Source of the DNA: Candidatus Saccharimonadota bacterium
GTDB lineage: Bacteria > Patescibacteriota > Saccharimonadia > Saccharimonadales > Saccharimonadaceae
Assembly (NCBI GenBank): GCA_009777795.1
Contig: WRLC01000002.1
Location: 53,714-117,713, forward strand
DNA: 64,000 bases
Direction of reading: 5' to 3'
The notes under the pieces: model-generated
Databases searched by the model: none
What the model saw: only the letters and a program-made list of their open reading frames with translations
Told to the model about the DNA's origin: nothing
Program-made: the position numbers and the translations under genes
Shown: positions 1-8,758 of the stretch, in pieces
How the letters are laid out: every line of letters begins with the position of its first letter
How positions within the stretch are numbered: position 1 is the first letter of the stretch

Positions 1-2
1 GG

Positions 3-2024
3 TTGATTTCGGCGCTTTGGACGCCGCCGGAGACGGGGTCGCTAACGGCGCCGAAGGTTGTGGCGAGCGAGCTATCGGACCGAGACAAGACGCGGATTAG
101 CGCGGCGGAAGAAAAAATGGGGCGGCTGGGCTATGCGCTAAAAATTCGTCTGGTATATTTGGGCGAGGAGAGGGAGAACGCGCGGCTGAACTTGCAGGCG
201 CTGACAGGAAGCTTCAAGCAGTTTAATACTCCGGTGTTGAACGGTTTTCGCTCGACAGGGCTGGATTTTAGCGGTAATTTGACAGGTTATCGGCTGCGGG
301 AGTTTAACGGGGATGGTTTTGTGCTAAATATCAAGGAGCTAGCGAGTGTCTATCACTTACCAAACACCAGTGTGGAGACGCCGAATATTGTTTGGGCGAC
401 GACGCGGGTGGCAGAGCCGCCGGCGAAGTTGCCGCTTTTGACCGGCAACCCAGAGGTGGATAAGGAGATTTCGGCCTTTGGGTTGACCAACTTTCGAGGG
501 ATTAATCATCAATTTGGAATTTGGCGACGTGATCGGTCGCGACATATATATATTATAGGGCAAACAGGGGCGGGGAAGAGCGGTTTACTGGAGTTATTTG
601 CGCTGTCGGACATTTTTTATGATCAGGGGTATGCGATTATCGACCCGCATGGGGATTTTGCGATAAGTAATCTGCACTTTATACCGGAACATCGAGTGAA
701 GGATGTGATTTATTTTAACCCGTCGGACAAGGAGTTTCCGATTGCGTTTAACCCGCTGGAGGTGACGGACGAAAATCGGAAGCCGAATATTTCGTCGGAG
801 GTGATTGGGGTGTTGAAGCGGATGTTTGGCGAGAGTTGGGGGCCGCGGTTGGAGCATATTTTGCGTTATACGTTGCTAGCGCTGCTCGATCGGCCGTCGA
901 CGACGCTTTTGGATGTGTCGCGGATGTTGACGTCGGCGAGCTTTCGGCGCGAGACTTTGGAATATTGTAAGGATGTGACGGTGCTGCAATTTTGGAAGCA
1001 AGAGTTTGGGCAATGGAGCGAAAAACAGGTGAACGAGAGCGTGGCGCCGATTTTGAACAAGGTGGGGGCATTTACGGCAAACCCGATAATTCGCAATATT
1101 ATTGGCCAGCCGAAGAGTAGTTTTGATATGCGGCAGATTATGGATGAGGGGAAAATTTTGGTGGTGAACCTGAGTAAGGGGATGATTGGCGAGGATAATG
1201 CGTCGATTTTGGGGGCGTTTTTGGTGACGAAAATCCAGCTGGCGGCAATGAGCCGGGCGGATATTGATAAGCTGGAAGATCGGCGGGCGTTTTTCCTCTA
1301 TGTGGATGAGTTTCAGAACTTTGCGACGGATAGCTTTGCGGTGATTTTGTCGGAAGCGCGAAAATACGGCTTGAATTTGACGGTGGCGAACCAATATATC
1401 GCGCAGATGAGCGATTCGGTGCGTGATGCGGTGTTTGGCAACGTGGGGTCGATGATTAGTTTTCGAGTGTCGGCGGAAGATGCGGAGTTTTTGGCGCGGC
1501 AATTTGAGCCGGAGTTTACGGCGCAGGATTTGCTGGCGATGAACAACCGGAATTTTGTGATAAATATGATTATTAATGGGGAGAAGGCGCGGGCGTTTTC
1601 GGCGACGACACTGAATATACCAGCAGCGCCAGAGCAGGGGACTTTTGATAAGATTTTGGCGCATTCGCGTGAGAAATATGCTCGGACGCGCAAGGAGGTG
1701 GAGCAGGAGATTGCGTCATACGTGGGCGGGGCGGAGAAGTATATGGACGAGCTAAGAGAGGAGAACCGAACAAAAACCGAACAGGCCTTGGAGGAACAGA
1801 AGACGTGGATTAAGAGCCCTAAAACGAAAATGGCGTTTAAGCCAAAGGAAGCGCCGGGCGCGAGCCGTGAAAATGGCGAAAATGGGCGCGAAAAAAAGCC
1901 GTTTGTGCGGACGCCAGAATCGGAATTTCGCAAAATGAAAATGAGCCCGAATGCGGTTAAGGGCGAAAAAACGGCGTCGTTGAAGGATCTTGGTGAGCTG
2001 GTAATCGAACATAAGAAGAAATAG
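3..2024 (+). CDS. Type IV secretion/conjugation ATPase, 5' end outside window
   Basis: The reading frame is open to the left edge, so the true start lies outside the window. About 673 codons are visible. A Walker A motif (GQTGAGKS, residues about 186-193 of the visible part) is followed by a Walker B-like stretch (FFLYVDEFQNF, about residue 435) and a TraD/TrwB-like core in which the ATPase grips a DNA or protein substrate. The C-terminal 120 residues are charged and probably disordered. The family comprises coupling proteins (TraM-recognition/VirD4-type) that drive transfer through type IV systems; in Patescibacteria such ATPases also accompany pili. Its partner genes must lie to the left. 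The assignment to the P-loop secretion ATPases is strong; the exact substrate is unknown. Confidence 0.8.
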   Translation: MISALWTPPETGSLTAPKVVASELSDRDKTRISAAEEKMGRLGYALKIRLVYLGEERENARLNLQALTGSFKQFNTPVLNGFRSTGLDFSGNLTGYRLREFNGDGFVLNIKELASVYHLPNTSVETPNIVWATTRVAEPPAKLPLLTGNPEVDKEISAFGLTNFRGINHQFGIWRRDRSRHIYIIGQTGAGKSGLLELFALSDIFYDQGYAIIDPHGDFAISNLHFIPEHRVKDVIYFNPSDKEFPIAFNPLEVTDENRKPNISSEVIGVLKRMFGESWGPRLEHILRYTLLALLDRPSTTLLDVSRMLTSASFRRETLEYCKDVTVLQFWKQEFGQWSEKQVNESVAPILNKVGAFTANPIIRNIIGQPKSSFDMRQIMDEGKILVVNLSKGMIGEDNASILGAFLVTKIQLAAMSRADIDKLEDRRAFFLYVDEFQNFATDSFAVILSEARKYGLNLTVANQYIAQMSDSVRDAVFGNVGSMISFRVSAEDAEFLARQFEPEFTAQDLLAMNNRNFVINMIINGEKARAFSATTLNIPAAPEQGTFDKILAHSREKYARTRKEVEQEIASYVGGAEKYMDELREENRTKTEQALEEQKTWIKSPKTKMAFKPKEAPGASRENGENGREKKPFVRTPESEFRKMKMSPNAVKGEKTASLKDLGELVIEHKKK

Positions 2025-2040
2025 CGCCGATAGCCAACCC

Positions 2041-2182
2041 AAAAAGCCCATCCTCGCACAAAAGTTTTCAGTCCTACGCTCTAAATCTATTAAAAATCAC
2101 GAGCCTCTTCCTTCGGGGTTCTCATGATTTTTAATAGACTAATTCGCTCGGTGAAAACTTACTGTGCTCGGATAGGCTTTTG
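2041..2182. repeat. Long imperfect palindrome, possible bidirectional terminator
   Basis: The left arm (2041-2103) and right arm (2121-2182) are imperfect reverse complements over about 60 nt, separated by a 17-nt loop. The innermost 18 bp (TCTATTAAAAATCA side) match with one or two mismatches; a middle internal loop is followed by further paired blocks (AAGTTTTCA with TGAAAACTT, and AAAAGCC with GGCTTTT). It lies just after the stop of the secretion ATPase and before the convergent 3' end of the cell-wall operon, so transcription termination from either side is plausible. A small palindromic mobile repeat is an alternative. Confidence 0.6.
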
Positions 2183-2529
2183 TAGTTTGAGGGGAGACAT
2201 AAGTAGGGCACAAGCAGGATTAGGGAGAGAAGACGTATGTGGAGTCGTGTTAGGGTTATTTTCTTAATGTCGCACAATGTACCTTTTGCGACATTGAGCA
2301 TGGGGTTGTAGGTTGGGATATGGGCTTGGGGCTGATTTTGCTGGTTTTGGGCCTGTTGTTTTCGGCTTGATTTTTGATTTTATTTTTCCCTGCTCTACTC
2401 TAAGTTTTTGTGAGTGAGAGAGAGGGAAACTGTGGTATTGGGATAATCTTGGTGAAAAACAGCTGCTGAGAAACCGAACAAAAACCGAACGCCTCGGGGA
2501 GTAGTATAGACCGAACATTCGCGCCCCGG
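2183..2529. other. Convergent intergenic region with hairpin and ACCGAAC repeats
   Basis: No convincing gene is visible between the two convergent transcription units. A 9-bp perfect inverted repeat (AATGTCGCA with TGCGACATT) lies at 2266-2295. Three copies of ACCGAAC occur at 2473-2479, 2484-2490 and 2510-2516. The same heptamer, with one variant, recurs three times at 10133-10196, also close to the 3' end of a minus-strand gene. The function is unknown. Confidence 0.45.
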
Positions 2530-3126
2530 TCAATAGTAGAATAGGCGGCGGGGGGTGCGGATGTCGAGGTAGTGGGAGGCGAGGATTTCGTCGTCAAGCC
2601 AGAGGTCGAAGACGTGGATGGCGTCGGAAGCGGTGGCTGTGGCGAGGCGGGTGGTTGAGCAACGAATCTGGATGGTCTGTAAGGTGGGTTCGAGGTCGGG
2701 GTCGTCGCCTGTGGTGGCTTCCCTGCTCATGACGAGATTGAATTCGCGGAGATAGCCTTGTGGTATGATGACCTCCTCTACCCGGAAGCCGCGGTCTTCG
2801 ACGATTTTGACGACTTCGGCGGCTAAGATGATAATGGCGCTGTTCTCTGCCCTGCTGAGGCCATTCTGGTCGGTGAAGCGACCAACGAGGAGTGAATCGA
2901 CCTCTGTTGTAATAGAGGTGGAGTGGAGATGGTTGGGGGGAGAGGTGTGGCCAGAGGCGGAACTCCGGTGAGATTGGAGAGAAACCAATCCGAACATGAG
3001 GAGGCCCCAGATGAGAATAAGGGCAAACATGACCTTAGGAGTGGAACTGGAGGGCTTGGTGGCAGCAGGAGGGTTAGACTTAGGACTGGATGCGGCTTTG
3101 GCGGTGCGATGGGTGTAAGTTTTCAT
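2530..3126 (-). CDS. Single-pass membrane protein at the end of the cell-wall operon
   Basis: A 198-residue protein with a basic, Ser/Pro/Ala-rich N-terminus, one membrane segment (about residues 32-50) and an extracytoplasmic domain of about 140 residues. Its ATG overlaps the murG stop as ATGA, so translation is coupled to murG. In many bacteria the slot after murG/murC is filled by ftsQ/divIB, another single-pass division protein. The topology fits, but I see no clear POTRA-type motif, so FtsQ identity is only a guess from position. The gene is real on grounds of length, coupling and frame; the function is not recognised. Confidence 0.65.
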   Translation of the reverse strand: MKTYTHRTAKAASSPKSNPPAATKPSSSTPKVMFALILIWGLLMFGLVSLQSHRSSASGHTSPPNHLHSTSITTEVDSLLVGRFTDQNGLSRAENSAIIILAAEVVKIVEDRGFRVEEVIIPQGYLREFNLVMSREATTGDDPDLEPTLQTIQIRCSTTRLATATASDAIHVFDLWLDDEILASHYLDIRTPRRLFYY

Positions 3127-4265
3127 GGAAGCTTCCCTGTTGTTGGGTCGAGAAGAAGCTTGGCAAGGGTGTTTGCAGCATCATAGCGGCCGAGCTGGTG
3201 AAGTTTGGCGCCGAGACTCTGTCGCTGGGCTGGGTCGGCGAGGAGGTTGGCGACGGTGAGCGGAAGCTGGTCGTCGGCAAGGGTGCTGCCGTCGTAATCT
3301 ATGACGGCGTTAGCTCTGGCGAGGAGGGCGGCGTTTTTCTCCTGATGACCGCCGGGGAGAGTGGCTTTGGCAATCAAAACGACGGCGCGGCTGGCAGCGG
3401 CGAGCTCCGCAATAGTGGTGGCGCCGGCGCGGGCGACGACGAGGTCGGCGCTTCTGACGATTTGGGCTAGTTCGGCAGCGGAAGAAACGAAGCGATGGGT
3501 AGCAACGCCGAACTGCTGGAGCTCTTGTTCGAGCTTGAGGCTTTCTTTGTCGCCGATGATGGCGGTGATGGCGACTTTATCTTGGAAGTATTTGGCCATT
3601 TTGACTGCCTCGAGATTAAGGCTGTGGGCGCCGAGGCCGCCGCCTAAGACAACAACACTTGGGCGACCGGGTTTAGCGGGATTAGGGGTGCCGGTTTTAT
3701 GTATACGAGGAGCTTGGAACCAGACGGCGTCAATGGGGATGCCGGTGTAGATAGCCTTGGCTTTGAGGCTTGGAGGGAGACTGTCGCTTGGCGGGAGGCC
3801 GAGGGCGACGATTCGGGCGTGCCCGGCGAGAAGGCGGTTGGCGAGGCCGAGGTCGGAGTCGGATTCGTGGATGATATAAGGGATGCGAAGGAAGCGAGCG
3901 GCAAAGCCGACAGGAACGCTGGTGAAGCCGCCTTTTAAGAAAATGATGTCGGGGCGAGAGAATAATAGGCGGAAGAAGCTCTGTAGTGTGCCAAAGGCAA
4001 TGCGAAAGATGTCGAGGAAATTCTGGAATCGTTCGCGGAGAGGAGTTTTACGGCCGACGTAGCGGCGGTATTTGCCGCTGATGATAGTGCGGACCGGGAC
4101 AGGACCGGCATTAGCGAGACGAGCTCGGGCGGCGGGGGCCATTTTGCGATCGGTCCAGATTTCGGTTTTAGTTTGAGGAGCTTCGGCCAAAATAGCGTCG
4201 CGGATAGCGAAGAGAGGGGTTAAATGGCCACCAGAGCCGCCGCCGACGAGGAGAATCTTTTTCAT
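3123..4265 (-). CDS. murG: UDP-GlcNAc:lipid I transferase MurG
   Basis: Glycosyltransferase that adds GlcNAc to lipid I to make lipid II on the inner face of the membrane. The N-terminal loop GGGSGGHLTP (residues 8-17) and the HESDSDLG stretch, corresponding to the HEQN region of other MurG proteins, are visible, followed by the second Rossmann half starting at VVVLGGG and an acceptor/donor cleft region (ARAGATTIAEL). Length 380 is normal for the family. The start overlaps the ftsW stop (ATGA) and its own stop overlaps the next start, placing it in the middle of a tightly coupled operon. Confidence 0.95.
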   Translation of the reverse strand: MKKILLVGGGSGGHLTPLFAIRDAILAEAPQTKTEIWTDRKMAPAARARLANAGPVPVRTIISGKYRRYVGRKTPLRERFQNFLDIFRIAFGTLQSFFRLLFSRPDIIFLKGGFTSVPVGFAARFLRIPYIIHESDSDLGLANRLLAGHARIVALGLPPSDSLPPSLKAKAIYTGIPIDAVWFQAPRIHKTGTPNPAKPGRPSVVVLGGGLGAHSLNLEAVKMAKYFQDKVAITAIIGDKESLKLEQELQQFGVATHRFVSSAAELAQIVRSADLVVARAGATTIAELAAASRAVVLIAKATLPGGHQEKNAALLARANAVIDYDGSTLADDQLPLTVANLLADPAQRQSLGAKLHQLGRYDAANTLAKLLLDPTTGKLP

Positions 4266-5461
4266 TTGGCCCTCCGGGTGTATTTGGAAAGCTGGAAAGT
4301 GAGGCCGAGCATGACGGCGGAGGTGAGCATGCTGGTGCCGCCGGAGCTGAGGAACGGCAAGGTGATACCGGTGAGCGGGATGAGGGCGGTGAGGGCCATG
4401 ATATTAATCAAGGCTTGGCCAATGAGCCACGCAAAGGCGCCGGCGACAATGAGACGTTCGGCGTCATTGTCGAGAAGGTTGGCGATAGCAAGGAGACGCC
4501 AGCCGATGAGGCCGAAGAGTATGAGGACGAGGAGGCAACCGAGAAGGCCAAAAACCTCGCCGATGCTAGCAAAAACGGCATCGGAAAGAGGTTCGGGTAG
4601 GTAGCTGGTGGCTTGGACGGCGTTGCCAGCACCAACACCGAGGAGGCCGCCGGAGCCGATGGCAACCATGGCTTGGCGGAGCTGATAGGCATCGTCGGAA
4701 TAGTTAGTGAGGACAGACGTGGGGGCGCCGACGGTCTCGAAGTAAGTAGTGACGCGGCGCATGCGATAGGGGGCGACGAGAATCATAAGGGCGGCGCCGG
4801 CGATGGCAAGGGCGCCGGCGATAGCAACCCAGCGGAGCTTGAGCCCGGCTAAAATCCACATGACAAAGGTGATGGCAGCGATGGAGAGGCCGGAGCCCAA
4901 ATCACTTTGGACAACAACAACAAAGAAAAGGGAGAGGCCGGCGACGGCCATCACCCAAAGGGCGGTTTTGAGGTCGGTGACGCTCCCCTCTTCGCGGCGG
5001 CGGGCGAAAAACATGGCAAAAAATAGGACAAGAGCAAGCTTTAAGAACTCGGCGGGCTGGACGGTCGTAAGGCCGACATTAAGCCAGCGGCAGGCGCCGC
5101 GACTGCAGTGGGCGAGGCCGCTTCCACTCCAGATGGCGGCCGCAAGCGCTAGATTGATGAAGAGAGCGGCAAGCAGGAGCCAGCCGGCGGCTTTGAGCCA
5201 AACTTTATTGACGGAGATTTTGGCGGCAAGGAAGAAGCCGGTGAGCCCCATGGCGACCGCGATAAGTTGGTCTCTAAGAAAAATGTAGTTGTTCTCGTAG
5301 CCGAGGTAGCCGACATTATGCATGTAGGCGGCACGACGGACGCCGACGACGACGGACATGACTATGCTGAGAGACATGAGAAGGAGCATAAAAATTAAGA
5401 GTCGGTAATCCGGGCGATGGGCGCGCTGAGCGGCGTCGGTTTTTTTAACGGCCGGCGACAT
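4262..5461 (-). CDS. ftsW: Lipid II polymerase FtsW (SEDS family)
   Basis: Polytopic membrane protein of 399 residues with about ten hydrophobic segments. It polymerises lipid II into glycan strands at the septum together with the class b PBP encoded just upstream. SEDS signatures visible include a conserved PAEFLKL-type segment and the C-terminal PLTGITLPFLSSGG motif. It starts 17 nt inside the 3' end of mraY and overlaps murG by four nucleotides. I chose the ATG giving MSPAVKK because it retains a short basic cytoplasmic tail before the first membrane segment. FtsW rather than RodA is inferred from the division-operon context. Confidence 0.93.
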   Translation of the reverse strand: MSPAVKKTDAAQRAHRPDYRLLIFMLLLMSLSIVMSVVVGVRRAAYMHNVGYLGYENNYIFLRDQLIAVAMGLTGFFLAAKISVNKVWLKAAGWLLLAALFINLALAAAIWSGSGLAHCSRGACRWLNVGLTTVQPAEFLKLALVLFFAMFFARRREEGSVTDLKTALWVMAVAGLSLFFVVVVQSDLGSGLSIAAITFVMWILAGLKLRWVAIAGALAIAGAALMILVAPYRMRRVTTYFETVGAPTSVLTNYSDDAYQLRQAMVAIGSGGLLGVGAGNAVQATSYLPEPLSDAVFASIGEVFGLLGCLLVLILFGLIGWRLLAIANLLDNDAERLIVAGAFAWLIGQALINIMALTALIPLTGITLPFLSSGGTSMLTSAVMLGLTFQLSKYTRRAK

Positions 5462-6455
5462 AGAGCAAAATCCCGAATAAGGCTGCTACGCAGGCGAGAA
5501 CCCAAAAGCGCATGACAATCTTAGCCTCAGGCCAGCCAGAAGCTTCGAGGTGCCAATGGAGAGGGGCGGCGAGGAAGAGCTTCTTTTTGCGTAGTACCTT
5601 GCTGAGAGTTTGGAGGACGACGGAGCCGGACTCGATGACAAAAATAAAGCCGAAAAGTGGCACAAGAAGGAAGGCATTAGTCATCATTGCGACGACAGCG
5701 AGGGCTGTACCGTAGGCGAAACTGCCGACATCACCCATCATGAAGCGAGCTGGGGTGATATTGAACCAAAGGTATGACAGAAGGACGCCGACCATCGTAC
5801 CGCAAAAAACAGCGACACCGTAGCGCTGGCCAATCAGGGCAATGATACCGAACGAAGCGAAGGCAATGGCGAGGAGACCACCGGAGAGGCCATCGCGGCC
5901 GTCGGTGATGTTGACGGAATTAGCGATGGAAGTGACGGCAAAGGCAAAGAGTGGGATAATGCCCCAATAGATGTTGACGTCGCCGACGAACGGAATAAAG
6001 AGGGTGCTCCAGCCCATTTTGGAGTAGAACCACCAGCCAAGAAAGACGCCGATAGCGATGGTCATGAAAAGCTTGGCGCGGGCGTCGAGGCCGGCTGTCC
6101 CCCGCCCGGCGCTCCAGATGTTGATGATGTCGTCGAGCATACCGACGAAACCGCCCATTAAGAGGCCAAGGGTGGCGAGGTAGGTTTGGGAGCGAGTCCA
6201 GTTGAAGAGCAAGGTGAGGATGGCGGCGGCCACGACGCCGATGACGCCGGCCATAGTTGGAAAGCGGCGCTCGATTTGCTTTTTGGCTTTGATAGAGCTA
6301 ATGACGGGCATCTCACGGCCGAGCAGGTCAAGTTTGCGCTCGCGCTTCCACCATTTGTATTTGTAAGCTAAGGTGGTGTAAAAAGGCGTCAGACAAGTGG
6401 CGAGGAGCCAGCCTCCGACCGCAAAGACTAGAACTCTGATAATTGCGTTCTCCAT
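5445..6455 (-). CDS. mraY: Phospho-MurNAc-pentapeptide transferase MraY
   Basis: Integral membrane enzyme that transfers phospho-MurNAc-pentapeptide to undecaprenyl phosphate to form lipid I. Family motifs are present: GMLDD (about residue 107), NITDGRDGLSGG, MMGDVGSFAYG and the histidine motif HWHLE near the C-terminus. The second residue of the usual NLTDGLDGLA block and the HHH motif vary (HWH). The length, 336 residues, is normal. A TATACT box lies exactly 6 nt upstream of the ATG, so a leaderless transcript may start here in addition to read-through from ftsI, which ends upstream. Confidence 0.95.
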   Translation of the reverse strand: MENAIIRVLVFAVGGWLLATCLTPFYTTLAYKYKWWKRERKLDLLGREMPVISSIKAKKQIERRFPTMAGVIGVVAAAILTLLFNWTRSQTYLATLGLLMGGFVGMLDDIINIWSAGRGTAGLDARAKLFMTIAIGVFLGWWFYSKMGWSTLFIPFVGDVNIYWGIIPLFAFAVTSIANSVNITDGRDGLSGGLLAIAFASFGIIALIGQRYGVAVFCGTMVGVLLSYLWFNITPARFMMGDVGSFAYGTALAVVAMMTNAFLLVPLFGFIFVIESGSVVLQTLSKVLRKKKLFLAAPLHWHLEASGWPEAKIVMRFWVLACVAALFGILLYVAGR

Positions 6456-6459
6456 AGCT

Positions 6460-8154
6460 TTAGTATATCACACCTTCTGCATATGGGATGACGTCGCGCA
6501 TAATATCATCCCAAATACGCTTGGCGTTGCTACCGCCGCCGCGGACGCCAGCGCCACCGTAGCGGACGCCGACAATGAGGCTAGGCAAGGTGTCGGCATC
6601 AGGTGTGCAGAAACCAAAGTAAGAACCGGTTTGACGGTCGTTAAAATAACCGCCGGCTGGGTTAGGAACTTGGGCGGTGCCAGTCTTGCCAGCACAGTAG
6701 CGACTGGAGAATGGCTCGGTGAGTGATGTGGTGTATAATTTTTGTGCATTATGGAGGACCTCGCGGAGCTCACGGCTGGTTTCTTCCCTGATAATGCCAG
6801 ACTCGAGGACTTCCCCGCCCTGACCTTGGACGACCGTAGGACGGTAGCGGATGCCGTTATTAGCGAGTGCACCGTAAGCGACAGCAAGTTGGAGCATAGA
6901 TACGGATCCACACTGTCCGAAAGTCATGTTGGCATAGCAGTGGTTAAGGGCGTAGCCGCTGTCGGGGGCGCGAACGAGCCCAGCAGCATCGGGCAACTCA
7001 ATGCCGGTGCGACTGCCAAAACCGAGACGGCGCTGGAAGTCATAGAGCTTCTGGCGGGCATCGAGGTTAATCGATCCGCCACCGATGCGCTCAAGCATGG
7101 CGATAGAGCCGATGTTGAAAGACCAGTCCATGGCCTCTTGGAAAGTTTGCATGGCGCCAGCAGCGCGGTCAGTCATGTTTTGGACCCAGAGGCCATCAAT
7201 AAAGAGCCCACGGTGATTAAGATATAAATCGGTGGGCTGAAGGACGCCGAGGTTGAGGGCAGCGGCCATGGTGATAGTCTTCATGACGCTGGCAGGCTCG
7301 TAAGTGTCGGTCAGAACAGGGTTAGAAAAGCGATCAAGGCTGAAGCGCTCAAAATTAGAGGGGTCGTAGCCATCGCGGCTGGCCATGGCTAGGACTTCGC
7401 CATTCTGGGCGTTATAAACTATGATGTCGACGAACTCGGCGCCGTATTCGTAGGCCCAACTTTTGGCTTTAGCTTCGGACATGGCTTGAATGTTGCGGTC
7501 GATGGTGAGGCGCAGATTAGCGCCATTTTCGGCGGGTACGAGAGCGTCCCCTTGCCCGACTGAGAGAGGGACTTTGCGTAAGTCGGTGACGGCCTTGCGG
7601 AGGCCGTCGCGGCCGGTGAGCTGTTGGTTGAAGGCGCCCTCAACGCCATATTGTCCTTGCCCGTCTTGGTTGACGAAGCCGAGGATTCGAGAGCCGAGCT
7701 CGCCTTCTGGGTAGACGCGTTTGGTGCTTTCTTCAAAACCGATACCAGCGAGGTCGGCGTCTTTGACAGCCTCGGCGGCGGCGCGAGAGAGGTTGCGGCC
7801 AAGGATGGCATAGCGACTGCGCCGGGCTTGCATAGCTTCGTCAAACTTGATGGCAGCCTCGGCGCCTAAAAACTGGGCTAGGACGGCGCGAGTTTGGTTG
7901 GCGTCTTTGACCATGGCATAGTCGACAAAAACAAGGTAGACGTTTTCGTTGAGAGCGGCGGGGACGTTGGTCGAGCCGTCGCGCCAATAAATCAGGCCAC
8001 GCGTGGCGCGGAGCTTCCACTCGTGGACTTGGGTTTGTTCGGCGGCGAGGACGTATTCCTCGCGATTTAGAATCTGCATGCCAAAAAGGCGGCCGATGAT
8101 AGCGAGAAATGCCAGAGCCGAACAGAGAGTGATGATTATAATGCGTTTCTGCAT
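6460..8154 (-). CDS. ftsI: Division transpeptidase FtsI (class B PBP)
   Basis: Class B penicillin-binding protein that cross-links septal peptidoglycan. An N-terminal membrane anchor (residues 4-24) is followed by a pedestal domain and the transpeptidase domain with the three catalytic motifs: SVMK (Ser289-Lys292), SFN (345-347) and KTG in CAGKTGTAQ (about residue 505). The length of 564 residues fits FtsI. It sits between an ftsL-like gene and mraY as in classical division clusters. A TATAAT box lies exactly 6 nt before the ATG, indicating a leaderless promoter in addition to the upstream one. Confidence 0.94.
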   Translation of the reverse strand: MQKRIIIITLCSALAFLAIIGRLFGMQILNREEYVLAAEQTQVHEWKLRATRGLIYWRDGSTNVPAALNENVYLVFVDYAMVKDANQTRAVLAQFLGAEAAIKFDEAMQARRSRYAILGRNLSRAAAEAVKDADLAGIGFEESTKRVYPEGELGSRILGFVNQDGQGQYGVEGAFNQQLTGRDGLRKAVTDLRKVPLSVGQGDALVPAENGANLRLTIDRNIQAMSEAKAKSWAYEYGAEFVDIIVYNAQNGEVLAMASRDGYDPSNFERFSLDRFSNPVLTDTYEPASVMKTITMAAALNLGVLQPTDLYLNHRGLFIDGLWVQNMTDRAAGAMQTFQEAMDWSFNIGSIAMLERIGGGSINLDARQKLYDFQRRLGFGSRTGIELPDAAGLVRAPDSGYALNHCYANMTFGQCGSVSMLQLAVAYGALANNGIRYRPTVVQGQGGEVLESGIIREETSRELREVLHNAQKLYTTSLTEPFSSRYCAGKTGTAQVPNPAGGYFNDRQTGSYFGFCTPDADTLPSLIVGVRYGGAGVRGGGSNAKRIWDDIMRDVIPYAEGVIY

Positions 8155-8173
8155 ACTTGTATTATACCACGCC

Positions 8174-8530
8174 CTAAGGCGTCATGGTGTCTGCTAGCTC
8201 GGAGCTGCGCACCGCGGAGTAGGAGGAGTTCTTGGCGTTCTCGAGGATGAGTTCGGCGCGTTTTTGGGCGAGTTCGCTAACAGACTGCTCTTGCTCGGAA
8301 ATCTTGTAGTCAAACTCTGAAACTCTCGCTCCGAGAGCGAGAGTTAAAACGCCGAGTACGAGCACCGCAAGGGCGGCGATGACGGTGAGAAAGACCATGC
8401 TATTTGACCCACTGCTAGAACCGCCGCCGCGGACGCCGTTTTTGCGGACACTATAAACACGCGAGAAGTTGGCGCGAGCAAAGGCGCGATCGTTTGGCTC
8501 TTCGTAAAAATTATTTTTAAATTGACGCAT
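8174..8530 (-). CDS. FtsL-like bitopic division protein
   Basis: A small protein (118 residues from the chosen ATG at 8530) with a basic cytoplasmic N-terminus, one hydrophobic segment and a C-terminal coiled-coil-like helix (EFDYKISEQEQSVSELAQKR). This architecture and the position between rsmH and ftsI are those of FtsL, which joins the FtsQLB complex. A GTG start 63 nt upstream is also open, but the protein from ATG matches the family better. The clearest Shine-Dalgarno (AAAGGAG) lies about 24 nt before the ATG, an unusually long spacing. A 10-bp perfect hairpin lies within the coding region just after the membrane segment. FtsL sequences diverge quickly, so the call rests on topology and context. 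Confidence 0.7.
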   Translation of the reverse strand: MRQFKNNFYEEPNDRAFARANFSRVYSVRKNGVRGGGSSSGSNSMVFLTVIAALAVLVLGVLTLALGARVSEFDYKISEQEQSVSELAQKRAELILENAKNSSYSAVRSSELADTMTP

Positions 8531-8631
8531 GTTGTAGATGGCTGACGCCGGGTTCTCCTTTAGTGCCCTCGGAGATGCGCGTGAAAGCAACACACACGCA
8601 TCTCGGCGGGCGAGTCATAAACAAAAGTTGG

Positions 8632-8700
8632 CTAACGCCCGCGTCGCACAGCGATAGTCGCCGTCGAAGACGCAAATTTGACAAAAATTTGTCGTGGCAT
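8632..8700 (-). CDS. Possible 22-residue small ORF between rsmH and ftsL
   Basis: An ATG at 8700 is preceded by a strong Shine-Dalgarno (AAGGAGG with 5-nt spacing) and opens a 22-codon frame reading MPRQIFVKFASST and ending in arginines. It fills part of the gap between rsmH and the ftsL-like gene. It may be a leader peptide controlling ftsL translation or a small basic protein. There is no homology evidence; support is only the ribosome binding site and location. Confidence 0.35.
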   Translation of the reverse strand: MPRQIFVKFASSTATIAVRRGR

Positions 8701-8758
8701 CTTGCCTCCTTGTTTGTTTTTGTGTTTGTTTTACGAATGCTGACGCTTGCTAAGAGCG

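Noticed and set aside
1764..1785. Mobile repeat inside the secretion ATPase gene
   Set aside because: The double ACCGAAC match is short and encodes a normal lysine/threonine stretch; only noted as part of the heptamer count.
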